Shown here piece by piece: positions 8,601 to 14,524 of a stretch of DNA of 15,999 nt. Position numbers and translations under genes: made by a program. Numbering within the stretch: position 1 is the stretch's first letter; each line of letters opens with the position of its first letter. Origin of the DNA: Acidiferrobacter sp. (GTDB lineage Bacteria; Pseudomonadota; Gammaproteobacteria; Arenicellales; UBA868); assembly GCA_002694065.1 (NCBI GenBank), contig NZKZ01000086.1, forward strand, positions 1 to 15,999. The letters run 5' to 3'. Under the pieces are notes generated by a model. That model was given only the letters and a program-made list of their open reading frames with translations. It searched no databases and was not told the DNA's origin.

Positions 8601-8789
8601 CACCTGGGGTGAGGCACCCTGGTAACTCGTGGTGATTGTCACCACACTGCGGTCGACATCCGGCAGCTCACGGATCGGAATGGATTGAAGCGCTGCGATA
8701 CCTGCCGTAACGATCAGGAGGCTTGCGACTATCGTCGTGACCGGACGACGAATCGCAATATCAGAAAGAGCGTAGCCACGTCGTGCCAT
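5685..8789 (-). CDS. RND multidrug efflux pump, inner-membrane permease (HAE1 family)
   Basis: This is a proton-driven inner-membrane exporter, expected to form a trimer and expel drugs, detergents or similar amphiphiles through an outer-membrane channel. The length of about 1034 residues matches AcrB-type pumps, with twelve helices and two large periplasmic loops (about 45-335 and 570-870). The proton relay is intact: the Asp pair in GLVVDDAIVV near 405-406, the Lys in GLMAKNGILIVE, and the Thr-containing RLRPIVMTVIS segment. This excludes a dead pump. The frame can be extended one codon to a TTG at 8792; I chose the ATG at 8789. It lies 51 bp after the adaptor gene on the same strand, so the two form an operon. 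The sequence is closer to MexK/MdtBC-like pumps than to a metal CusA pump (no Met-rich relay seen), but the substrate is unknown. Confidence 0.94.
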   Translation of the reverse strand: MARRGYALSDIAIRRPVTTIVASLLIVTAGIAALQSIPIRELPDVDRSVVTITTSYQGASPQVIDTDITEVIESAISGVAGVESLSSQSRRGRSRTVVEFQSGRDIDEAANDVRDAVGRARGALPDDVDEPIIVKSDSDADPVMRIGVSSSQHSPEEITDYVERFIVDRLSTLEGVASVDVRGERRFAIRIWLDRQALAARNLTVSEIQQAISRSNLELPAGDITSRERMLEIRLDGRLSTPEDFQNIVLREIDDYPVRLGDVALVEHGVEDDSLIVRANGQPAVGLSVLRQSQANTMEISKLVRAEISRIEKTLPEGMKIIVGSDDALFISASIREVLIALSISLALVIVVIVLFLRSFRTALVPIVTIPVALIGCIGVIYTLGFSINLITLLALLLAIGLVVDDAIVVLENIKRRIENGEPVLRAAHEGTRQVVFAVLATSVTLIATFVPISLLEGQVGRLFSEFGLILAAAVVISTFVALTLCPMMASRILQPRNSISPAGKEEANQDASTNLPKTLMSQGYAVLLKRALDAPVVVIALAIVFSLGGVVLYDTLPRELAPREDRGVAFIPMTAPQGSTSSYTDSQARIIERDLLPFQEEGSIETVYSIVGWGNRPYRGFVVMRLAHWDHREASQGELVRQMRPITRRLIGARAGVASPAGLGLRGSSTPLRIVVGGPDFEEVKRTAAELLRYAESNDNLINPGMDYEENQPQIDLKLDRRRADDLGVSVEEIAFTLQSMFASKKVSSYIDRGREYPVIIQAQKKDRRDINSLENVFVRSIDPDSGARKLVPLSVFVSATENAAAAQLRRFDRLPSITISAGLSPDYTLGQAVAFMEQGAESILPSSIKMSYSGQSKVFKSASSGVLLSFSFALLIVFLVLAAQFESFVSPLMIILSVPLAVAGAIYSLTLMGLSLNVYSQIGIILLIGLMAKNGILIVEFANQLRSAGKTVREAALEASTLRLRPIVMTVISTILGATPLVLASGAGAESRIAIGWVIVGGLTMALILTLFLTPLLYNLMAGFSKPRHSPE

Positions 8790-8840
8790 CAAGGAATACC
8801 GTTAAGCAGACTCGAGCGGGGTTAGAAGAGGGGAAATCCG

Positions 8841-9971
8841 TCAGGAACCCGTGTCGGCCGAAGTGGCTGCATTAGCGTTACCCATACTTGCAAGATCACG
8901 CTTTTTTACCATTGCTCCTGGGCGGATCTTTTGAATGCCTCGTGTGACCACCTCGTCGCCCGGGCTTATCCCTTCGGTCAGTTCCACATAGCCAAATCCT
9001 CGTCGGCCGATGGTGACCGCACGCTTATCAACCCGGAAAAGACCGGGATCCTTGGCGGGATCGAGCCGAAAAACAAAGGGTTGGCCCTCGTCGATCATAA
9101 GTGCCTCTTCGGGCACAACCAGAGCCTCACTTTCCTTGAGGGCAATGCTGACATGCATGAACATGCCTGCCGGGAGGGATCGATCCGCATTCTTGATGAA
9201 GCCCCGCACTTTGAAAGAGCGCGAGGCGGTATCGATCCGGGTGTCGATTGCGTCAATCGTGCCCGTAAATTTTCGGCCAGGGAAGGCCGCGGCCCGCGCT
9301 GTCAAAGTATCGCCTGATCCGAGCGAGCCAAAGTGATCTTCGGCGACTGAAAACTCGACGAGCACGCCGGAAAGGTCATCCAAAACGGCAACTACTTCAC
9401 CCGCCTTCACCCGCGAGCCGATTTCGATATCGGAGAGGCTGATGACGCCGGAAAACGGTGCCCGCAAAAACCGGTCTTCTAGTCTTTTGTTCGCTCTCTC
9501 CAGCTGGGCGCGAGCGATCTTTGCCTGGGCTTTCAGGTTATCGATCGCAGCCTGTGACATGCCGCTGGATGCCGCCAAACTGTCCGAACGCTGCAGTGCC
9601 CGAGAGGCCTCTTCAAGACGGGCTTTGGCTTCGAGTACGTCCGCTTCTTCAATGACTGAATCTAGAGCGATCAACAAAGAGCGAGATTTGACTTCTGTTC
9701 CCTGTGACAGTTGTGATTTAACTACACGGCCGGCCGAAAGCGGGGCAATTTCGACGGAACGCGCTGCCCGGGTGGTACCTACCGCTTCGATGACGCGTTC
9801 GATGCGCTGCACGGTAGCGGCAGAGGCTTCGACCACTCCAGGTTGACGCGGTGCCTTGAATGCTGCTTTCGAAGACGCGGCGTCTGTTTTTGCGACTGGC
9901 CAGGAGTAATATCCGGCGCCGCCCACCGCCGCAACAATTGCAACAATCACGATCTGCTTGCTGAAAGTCAT
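8841..9971 (-). CDS. RND efflux periplasmic adaptor (membrane fusion protein)
   Basis: This 376-residue protein would link the RND pump to an outer-membrane channel. It begins with one hydrophobic anchor (about 6-24, IVIVAIVAAVGG). No lipobox Cys is present, so it is probably held by an uncleaved helix. The order is typical of the AcrA/MdtA fold: a first lipoyl half with VEIAPLSAGRVV near 73-84, an alpha-helical hairpin (about 105-165, rich in Glu, Arg, Ala and Gln), a second lipoyl half RAPFSGVISLSDIEIGSRV near 170-188, then the beta-barrel and membrane-proximal domains. The operon continues with the pump gene 51 bp downstream. No TolC-like gene is adjacent, so a channel encoded elsewhere is presumably used. 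Confidence 0.93.
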   Translation of the reverse strand: MTFSKQIVIVAIVAAVGGAGYYSWPVAKTDAASSKAAFKAPRQPGVVEASAATVQRIERVIEAVGTTRAARSVEIAPLSAGRVVKSQLSQGTEVKSRSLLIALDSVIEEADVLEAKARLEEASRALQRSDSLAASSGMSQAAIDNLKAQAKIARAQLERANKRLEDRFLRAPFSGVISLSDIEIGSRVKAGEVVAVLDDLSGVLVEFSVAEDHFGSLGSGDTLTARAAAFPGRKFTGTIDAIDTRIDTASRSFKVRGFIKNADRSLPAGMFMHVSIALKESEALVVPEEALMIDEGQPFVFRLDPAKDPGLFRVDKRAVTIGRRGFGYVELTEGISPGDEVVTRGIQKIRPGAMVKKRDLASMGNANAATSADTGS

Positions 9972-10010
9972 GGGAAGTCAGGATGGCTTGAAAGAGCGGG
10001 TGCGGATGAG

Positions 10011-10025
10011 AAGATAGATTATCTT
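10011..10025 (-). promoter_or_regulatory. Candidate operator dyad upstream of the efflux operon
   Basis: AAGATA (10011-10016) and TATCTT (10020-10025) are perfect inverted repeats with a 3-nt spacer, in an AT-rich patch about 40 bp before the adaptor ATG. The position fits a promoter-overlapping repressor site, as found for TetR- or MarR-type regulators of RND pumps. No such regulator gene lies in the window. Short AT-rich dyads also arise by chance. Confidence 0.3.
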
Positions 10026-10100
10026 ATATTTTGAGCCGCGAATCAGAGCACTGCGGCAGTAGAACTGAGGGGACTTCATCCTGGCGAAAATAAGACATGA

Positions 10101-10499
10101 TCAGTGTATCGAGGTATGGGACGGACGTTGCGGTGTGCTGGCAGGACGCGCAACGCCGGCCTGATGATGGATCATTTGCCATGCATCATCCTCTAACCGG
10201 AATAGGTTGGTCGCAATGAGTCTGCCGTCGCCCAGATTCTCATACGCAATGACATAGGCAGAATCCCCACTGACGAACCCTCGGGGTTCAGTGCAGGCGA
10301 TCTGTGGAGGACTTTGAAGAATGGTTTCCCAACTTCTCATAACAGATTGCCTCCCAAGAATAGAGCCCCAACCTGGATGGATGCATGTGACATCGTCGGT
10401 GTTGGACCACACCTTTTGCATAAGACCAAAATCCCCCGTTGCAAGCGCTTCATAAAACGCCGCGTTGGTGGACAGGACCTCTTCAACTGGGTTTGACAT
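10101..10499 (-). CDS. NTF2/SnoaL-fold protein (DUF4440-like)
   Basis: This is a small cytoplasmic protein of 132 residues with the cone-shaped NTF2-like fold. Family features are an N-terminal helix with NAAFYEALATGDF, then WSNTDDVTCIHPGWG, a helix containing a Trp (MRSWETIL), and terminal strands ending WQMIHHQAG. Members include ketosteroid isomerase-like enzymes, polyketide cyclases and many proteins of unknown role. I see no residue set that fixes a reaction. The frame extends upstream to a TTG at 10520. I chose the ATG at 10499 because GGAG (complement of 10505-10508) sits 5 nt before it. It is divergent from the CIA30 gene and 129 bp from the efflux operon, so probably a separate transcription unit. 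Confidence 0.85.
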   Translation of the reverse strand: MSNPVEEVLSTNAAFYEALATGDFGLMQKVWSNTDDVTCIHPGWGSILGRQSVMRSWETILQSPPQIACTEPRGFVSGDSAYVIAYENLGDGRLIATNLFRLEDDAWQMIHHQAGVARPASTPQRPSHTSIH

Positions 10500-10617
10500 A
10501 CTAGCTCCGACAAATAGCAATACATTAAATCTACAGCGCTTAATCTAACGAAACGACACAGCACCTGCTGATGATTCTTTCACATGCCATTGATTCCGGA
10601 CCCCTTACGATTGATAT

Positions 10618-11175
10618 ATGAAACAAAATATTTTTTCACTGGGTCTAGCGGGAACACTAATGATGCACTGCGCTTCAGGATTCGCCGATGATTTACTCAT
10701 CGATGATTTTTCCGACGATGCTTCATCTCGCTGGGAATTTATTGCGGATGGTGTAATGGGTGGCGTGTCTTACGGCAGCGTCCAATTTAATCATGTCGAG
10801 AAAAAAGACGTCATGATTCTTTCCGGCACCGTCAGTACCGAAAACAATGGCGGTTTTATTCAAGCGCGCCGGGCACTTTCTGTCGACAAAACCCGCGACT
10901 ACCAGGGCATCATGTTAACGGTGAAAGGTAATGGAGAAGAATACTTCCTGCATCTTCGTTCGTTTTGGACTTTGCTCCCCTGGCAGTATTATCAGGCTGG
11001 TTTCAAAACCGACAGCAATTGGAAAGAAGTCGCTATTCCTTTCAGCGCCTTCAAACCTTCGAGTCGGGTCTTGCCGAAAAATATCGCCCCAAAAGATGTT
11101 GAGTCGCTTGGCGTTGTTGCCTTTGGGCGCGATCATGAGGCAAGTATTACTATCACGGACATTCGACTTTACTGA
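10618..11175 (+). CDS. Secreted CIA30-domain protein
   Basis: This 185-residue protein has a likely Sec signal peptide (MKQNIFSLGLAG..., cut near GFA, residue 23). It then carries one CIA30 domain (about 26-183), recognised by WEFIADGVMGG near 39-49 and by the C-terminal AFGRDHEASITITDIRLY. CIA30/NDUFAF1 is a mitochondrial complex I assembly factor with a carbohydrate-binding-like beta-sandwich. Bacterial versions are widespread but their role is unclear, and an export signal argues against a direct copy of the mitochondrial function. The ATG at 10618 has no clear Shine-Dalgarno. It is the first of three closely spaced plus-strand genes, with 23 bp to the next. Base composition looks more AT-rich than its neighbours. 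Confidence 0.85.
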   Translation: MKQNIFSLGLAGTLMMHCASGFADDLLIDDFSDDASSRWEFIADGVMGGVSYGSVQFNHVEKKDVMILSGTVSTENNGGFIQARRALSVDKTRDYQGIMLTVKGNGEEYFLHLRSFWTLLPWQYYQAGFKTDSNWKEVAIPFSAFKPSSRVLPKNIAPKDVESLGVVAFGRDHEASITITDIRLY

Positions 11176-11198
11176 TCTGATTACCGCTAGCAAAAGCA

Positions 11199-11567
11199 AT
11201 GATTACCGTTTTCTTTGATGGCAAGTGCGGACTTTGTTCAAGAGAGATTCGCCACTACCAGAAAATCGCACCTGCAGGACGCTTTTGCTGGTCGGATATC
11301 GCCTCCGATCCGTCACCGCTTGAAGCAATTCATGTCTCCCAGGTGGCGGCGTTGGAAAGATTGCACGCCCAAAGTGAAGACGGTGCGATTCATGTGGGAG
11401 TCGATGCTTTCCTGATAATTTGGGCGGCCTTGCCTCGCTGGCGACTGCTTGGAAGTCTTGTCAGTTTGCCGGGATGCTATCAGTTGGCAGGAAAACTCTA
11501 CGACCGGTTTGCCAAAAAGCGTTTCGAACGGTTGGAACACTGCCAGGCAGCTATCGCGCCAGATTAA
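11199..11567 (+). CDS. DCC family thiol-disulfide oxidoreductase-like protein (DUF393)
   Basis: This is a cytoplasmic protein of 122 residues. The diagnostic start is VFFDGKCGLCSREI, with the DxxCxxC arrangement (Cys 10 and 13) that names the DCC family. The family is predicted to have a thioredoxin-like fold and redox activity, largely without direct biochemical proof. The C-terminal part has the expected YDRFAKKRFE motif. Length is normal. It lies between the CIA30 gene (23 bp upstream) and the chalcone-isomerase-like gene (41 bp downstream) on the same strand, which suggests co-transcription. DUF393 proteins often neighbour photolyase and fatty-acid modification genes; none is visible here. 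Confidence 0.88.
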   Translation: MITVFFDGKCGLCSREIRHYQKIAPAGRFCWSDIASDPSPLEAIHVSQVAALERLHAQSEDGAIHVGVDAFLIIWAALPRWRLLGSLVSLPGCYQLAGKLYDRFAKKRFERLEHCQAAIAPD

Positions 11568-11608
11568 ACCGGTTTGCCCGGCCCGGTGTCACTTTATTCG
11601 AGTACTGA

Positions 11609-12124
11609 ATGGTCACGAAAGTTAAGAGAGCGGGTCTGCGTGTTCGCGTTCTTGCAGCGTTGATTGCGCTGATGACGAGTGTCGAGGTGGTCTCTGCGGA
11701 ACTTGACCGCGAATCTTTTTCTCTGGTGGGAGAGGCATTAGTTGAAGTGGGGCCGTTCGATCTTGATGTCTACCAGGTGCGACACTTCACTCGCAATGCG
11801 AACGAGACTCTGGTTGAACTGACTTATCTTCGCGACGTCCCGAGGTATTTGTCCCTTAAAGGCTGGGATAAGGGTTTCGAACACATTGCGTCTGTCCCAG
11901 ATTTAAAAGTCGCAATGGACTGGGTACGATCCAAGACGCCAGACCTTAAAGAAGGCGATCGTTTTGCCATGCTGGTGGCAGGATCGGTGACGAGTTTGTA
12001 TTTGAACAGTCTTTTGGTAGCGAAGAGCGACTCTCCCAACGTCGCCAGGATAATTCATTCCCCCTGGATCGGGGATAAGGCGCTGGATCTAAAGATCAGG
12101 GCGCAGCTCTTGGGGAAGGAATAA
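11609..12124 (+). CDS. Secreted chalcone-isomerase-like protein
   Basis: This 171-residue protein has a signal peptide (basic MVTKVKRAGLRVR, a hydrophobic core, likely cut after VSA near residue 30). The mature part resembles the bacterial chalcone-isomerase-like family: GEALVEVGPFDLDVYQVRHF near 41-60, then LTYLRDVP, GDRFAMLVAG, and the terminal SPWIGDKALDLKIRAQLLG, which matches the usual WIG/WLG...LLG ending. Plant chalcone isomerase is a flavonoid enzyme. Bacterial exported homologues generally lack an assigned reaction and may bind fatty acids. It is the last gene of the trio with the CIA30 and DCC genes. No flavonoid pathway is present. Confidence 0.82.
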   Translation: MVTKVKRAGLRVRVLAALIALMTSVEVVSAELDRESFSLVGEALVEVGPFDLDVYQVRHFTRNANETLVELTYLRDVPRYLSLKGWDKGFEHIASVPDLKVAMDWVRSKTPDLKEGDRFAMLVAGSVTSLYLNSLLVAKSDSPNVARIIHSPWIGDKALDLKIRAQLLGKE

Positions 12125-12190
12125 GGAATAGATTAAAGTTAATTAACAATAAGAATAAAGAATAAAGAGGATTGACCCCCGCGCGGGAGA
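12125..12190. other. Short AT-rich spacer with no gene
   Basis: After the chalcone-isomerase-like stop, the sequence is A/T-rich with a tandem AATAAAG motif (about 12155-12168). This is followed by a 10-bp palindrome CCCGCGCGGG at 12178-12187. No T-tract follows the palindrome on the plus strand, so I do not call a terminator. Confidence 0.4.
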
Positions 12191-12391
12191 TCACTGGTGG
12201 TCTGAAAGCGAACTAGCATGCTCCGTCTTCTCCTCGGGAATGTCGACGCTGCGATCTTTTTCAGACTGATCCTGAACGTAAGAAGTATGAATCGAACGGC
12301 TGTACCAATCCCCGTAGAGGGCCGCTTCGAACCGGAGCTGATCTTCCACAGGGTCCTTCTGGGAGCGCTTCTTTGGGTTGTTTGCCGCCAT
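12191..12391 (-). CDS. Small hydrophilic hypothetical protein, 66 residues
   Basis: I do not recognise this protein. The reading frame starts at an ATG at 12391 preceded by AAAGAG (complement of 12394-12399). It ends in TGA, and its third codon positions are GC-rich like those of the clear genes, which favours real coding. The product is very polar, starts MAANNPKKRSQKD and contains EAALYGDWYSRSIHTSY, with no membrane segment, Cys pair or known motif. It converges on the chalcone-isomerase-like gene with a 66-bp gap. A shadow frame on the other strand is less plausible. It may be a lineage-specific protein. Confidence 0.4.
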   Translation of the reverse strand: MAANNPKKRSQKDPVEDQLRFEAALYGDWYSRSIHTSYVQDQSEKDRSVDIPEEKTEHASSLSDHQ

Positions 12392-12402
12392 AACTCTTTG
12401 TA

Positions 12403-12582
12403 TCAGTCTGTCGCCTGAGTTGGATCAGCGGCGAGAGGCCGGGGATGGAGGGCGACGACAATACCTGTTGTTCGGCGCAAACGGTGGTCTCCAGATACCT
12501 CGCGGCACTCACTCGCCGGCGGCCATCCCGCCGTGACGGGCTCATAGACAAAGTCGGGTCGAAAAGATGATTTTGACGACAT
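12403..12582 (-). CDS. Doubtful short ORF, 59 residues
   Basis: A minus-strand frame from ATG 12582 to TGA 12403 encodes 59 residues with FVYEPVTAGW and GIVVALHPRPL. It would sit 11 bp upstream of the 66-residue ORF, as in a two-gene unit. There is no Shine-Dalgarno before the ATG, and the family is unknown. Overlapping frames of similar length exist in the same stretch, so this could be non-coding or a degenerate remnant. Confidence 0.2.
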   Translation of the reverse strand: MSSKSSFRPDFVYEPVTAGWPPASECREVSGDHRLRRTTGIVVALHPRPLAADPTQATD

Positions 12583-12698
12583 CGCCGAGAGTTGCAGCAC
12601 GTTGCCAGGAAATTTTTTCACGAGCCCATTATCTTTCAATGAAGTGAAATCCTCGTGTTCAGAGACCTGCTTCAGGAGCTCTGCTCAAAACGACGCCA

Positions 12699-12956
12699 AT
12701 GCAAAAACTGAATCATCTCATCAACTCCAAGTGGACTGCGGTAAGACCCATAGACCGATCCCGGCATTTTGAACTAAAAGCGCTTCAGGGTGAGACAAGA
12801 CAAAGCGCAAAAGTCGTCTGTCTGATGAGATGCGTCGTAACGCGCTCTTTGATGCGCGTTTGCCTTGACGAACTGTTGGACGAGGACAAGTGGCACAAAG
12901 GGTGGTTTCGGGGAGAGGCGCCGACAAAGTCATCAGAATCCGAGAATCCTGAATAA
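12699..12956 (+). CDS. TIGR02450-type Trp-rich small protein (DUF2389)
   Basis: This 85-residue cytoplasmic protein begins MQKLNHLINSKWTAV. SKWTAV, then RHFELKAL, then a Cys/Arg strand region and a final DKWHKGWF, match the small Trp-rich family TIGR02450 as I remember it. The function of the family is unknown; members are often found near photolyase/cryptochrome and DUF393 genes. The ATG at 12699 has a poor Shine-Dalgarno; AGGAG at 12674-12678 is too far away (20 nt). The last 20 residues are a polar tail beyond the usual domain. It converges on the cupin gene with an 11-bp gap. It is on the same strand as the CIA30-DCC-CHI trio but separated from it by about 570 bp. Confidence 0.72.
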   Translation: MQKLNHLINSKWTAVRPIDRSRHFELKALQGETRQSAKVVCLMRCVVTRSLMRVCLDELLDEDKWHKGWFRGEAPTKSSESENPE

Positions 12957-12967
12957 TCAGTCATCGA

Positions 12968-13345
12968 CTATCCGTAGTGGTACGCCACCTCGGACCAGGT
13001 ATCTGTCGGGAAGGTCCATATAAACACAAGCGGCCCAGCCCCCATGTTTGTGATCCCATGCCGATGACATCGAGGAATATAGATGACCGATCCCGGGCCG
13101 ACTGCCTGTTCGCCGCCATTTAGATGCATCAGGCCTTCTCCCTCCAGAATAAAGTAACTTTCCTGAGGGTCATGGTAATGCGGCAAAAGTGATGCACCGG
13201 GCTCCAGCCGCAGAATCCCAAAGCTGAACCCGTCCGTTTCCGCATTTGATGCATCGATCAGGAGTTTGTATGTGAGGCCAGGATTCTGATCAGATGTCGC
13301 CCAAGGGACGTCCTCCGACGTAGAGATAAATGCTTTTTGGTTCAT
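12968..13345 (-). CDS. Single-domain cupin protein
   Basis: This 125-residue beta-barrel protein has both cupin motifs. Motif 1 is HYHDPQE near 56-62, giving the usual HxH(x)3E metal ligands (His 56, His 58, Glu 62). Motif 2 is PRCHRHGITN near 91-100, with His 96 and Asn 100. An intact metal site means it may be a small metalloenzyme (dioxygenase, isomerase or lyase) or a ligand sensor. The reaction cannot be told. The frame can be extended to a TTG at 13411 that overlaps the methyltransferase gene. I prefer the ATG at 13345, which begins MNQKAFISTSED and leaves a 38-bp gap after that gene. It lies downstream of the methyltransferase on the same strand, probably in one transcript. Confidence 0.85.
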   Translation of the reverse strand: MNQKAFISTSEDVPWATSDQNPGLTYKLLIDASNAETDGFSFGILRLEPGASLLPHYHDPQESYFILEGEGLMHLNGGEQAVGPGSVIYIPRCHRHGITNMGAGPLVFIWTFPTDTWSEVAYHYG

Positions 13346-13383
13346 TGTGTCTGTAACGGCCTCTGTGAGGATTGGTGGCAGGA

Positions 13384-14232
13384 TCAGGGTTTCGCAGAAA
13401 TCAGCCAGCAAGCGCTTTTCATATACACGCCCGCATCCTGTTGGTAATCCTTGAGACCCTCCAGCATGTGCTGCAGGACGCGTTTTTCCAAAGCATCGTC
13501 CGCTCCGTGGAGCAGTGTCCGGATTGAGTTCATCGCCATGAAAAGCTCTGCAGCCTCACTCACAGTACTGCCGACTAAGAGAGTCGGCTGGTGTGAGGCG
13601 AGATTAATATCAGTAAAGCCTGCGGTGTTGAGGATGTCCCGAACTCGAGCTTCTTTTGCCAGGGTGAAAGCGCCCGGCGCATCGTAGTCTGGAGCGCTGT
13701 GGGTGTCAGAAAATGCTTCAACACACTGCATCGGAAACTGATACCACTCATTCTCTTCCGGCGCGCACCAGACTGCCAATAACAGCCGACCGTCTGGCTG
13801 AAGCGCTTTGCGCAAATGGGAAAAGGCTTTGATGAGGTCGCCAAAAAACATGACTCCGCAACGCGAGATGAGTAGATCCTGAGGTTTATCAAATGCAAAT
13901 CGTGCGGCGTCGGCCTCAATAAATGAAACGTTCTGGATACCGGTCTTTTCGGCAGCACGGGCCGCGCTGTGAATGAGTTTCCTGGAGATGTCGATGCCGA
14001 TGACATGTCCGCCGTCATTCAACGCTGAAGCGATCTGTAATGCTGTAGCTCCAGTGCCGCATCCTATGTCAGCGACCTGCTCGGAGCCCGAAAGATCGGC
14101 CGCTTCCAACAATAAGTCAGTTAGCGGTTGAAGCAATTTATCCAGCGCTGATTTATGGCGGACCCAGTAGTCGGCCGTCTGAGCATTCCAGAGTTCGCGC
14201 TGCTCGGCGTTAATTGAGGCTGCAGGTTTCAT
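13384..14232 (-). CDS. Class I SAM-dependent methyltransferase (UbiE-like)
   Basis: This cytoplasmic enzyme would transfer a methyl group from S-adenosylmethionine to an unknown acceptor. With the start at ATG 14232 it has 282 residues. WNAQTADYW lies near the N-terminus and motif I VADIGCGTG at about 53-61. The acidic strand end is GIDIS near 79-83, the post-motif segment is EADAARFAF, and RKALQPDGRLLLAVW follows. The layout is that of small-molecule methyltransferases related to UbiE/COQ5. The open frame extends to a TTG at 14334, but the extra 34 residues have no family match and run through a 12-bp palindrome. The shorter ATG is therefore preferred, although it lacks a clear Shine-Dalgarno. 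The cupin gene follows 38 bp downstream. Confidence 0.87.
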   Translation of the reverse strand: MKPAASINAEQRELWNAQTADYWVRHKSALDKLLQPLTDLLLEAADLSGSEQVADIGCGTGATALQIASALNDGGHVIGIDISRKLIHSAARAAEKTGIQNVSFIEADAARFAFDKPQDLLISRCGVMFFGDLIKAFSHLRKALQPDGRLLLAVWCAPEENEWYQFPMQCVEAFSDTHSAPDYDAPGAFTLAKEARVRDILNTAGFTDINLASHQPTLLVGSTVSEAAELFMAMNSIRTLLHGADDALEKRVLQHMLEGLKDYQQDAGVYMKSACWLISAKP

Positions 14233-14236
14233 AATT

Positions 14237-14248
14237 CGCATGCATGCG
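14237..14248. promoter_or_regulatory. Perfect 12-bp palindrome before the methyltransferase start
   Basis: CGCATGCATGCG is self-complementary over 12 bp and ends 4 nt upstream of the chosen ATG at 14232, where a ribosome-binding site would be expected. It could be an operator half-site pair, or it could reflect the Pur-Pyr alternation of a chance GCATGC repeat. The role is unknown. Confidence 0.3.
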
Positions 14249-14373
14249 CCGCGGTGCGATGGCATAGGAATGTGTGATCCAGCGCTTATTTGGACTCCGC
14301 GCAGGGATACAGAGTGAATCCGCCCGCCGGCCAATCAGTTGATCCGCCAGTAAGGACAATGCGCGAAAGTCGA

Positions 14374-14451
14374 TTACGCGAGTAGCCAGAAATACGCGAT
14401 GGCGACGACGATGATGGTCAGTGCCAGATGTACTAAACCTTTTTTCTTCAT
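14374..14451 (-). CDS. 25-residue single-pass membrane microprotein
   Basis: An ATG at 14451 opens a 26-codon frame ending in TAA at 14374. The product begins with three lysines (MKKKGLVHL) and continues as one uninterrupted hydrophobic helix (about residues 6-25, LALTIIVVAIAYFWLLA), ending in Ala. This is the classic shape of bacterial small inner-membrane proteins, with the positive end in the cytoplasm. The Shine-Dalgarno is weak (GAG about 7 nt upstream). The gene lies in the 292-bp gap between the EthD-like and methyltransferase genes, on their strand. A chance frame encoding exactly a charged cap plus a full TM helix is possible but not very likely. No function can be given. Confidence 0.42.
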   Translation of the reverse strand: MKKKGLVHLALTIIVVAIAYFWLLA

Positions 14452-14524
14452 GTCTTGCTCGATCGAGGGTCAGTAATTCAATTCGATAGTGTTGCCGTGG
14501 TCAGGGCGACTCACGTGGCTGCTG

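Noticed and set aside
12261..12551. A 96-codon minus-strand frame
   Set aside because: It overlaps the better supported 66-residue frame. It is Ser/Pro/Arg-rich with no motif and has no ribosome-binding site advantage.
13346..13411. TTG-initiated N-terminal extension of the cupin
   Set aside because: It would overlap the methyltransferase gene and add 22 residues without family support. The internal ATG at 13345 gives a normal cupin start.
14233..14334. TTG-initiated extension of the methyltransferase
   Set aside because: It adds 34 residues without family similarity, through a palindrome. The ATG at 14232 fits the usual start of the family.
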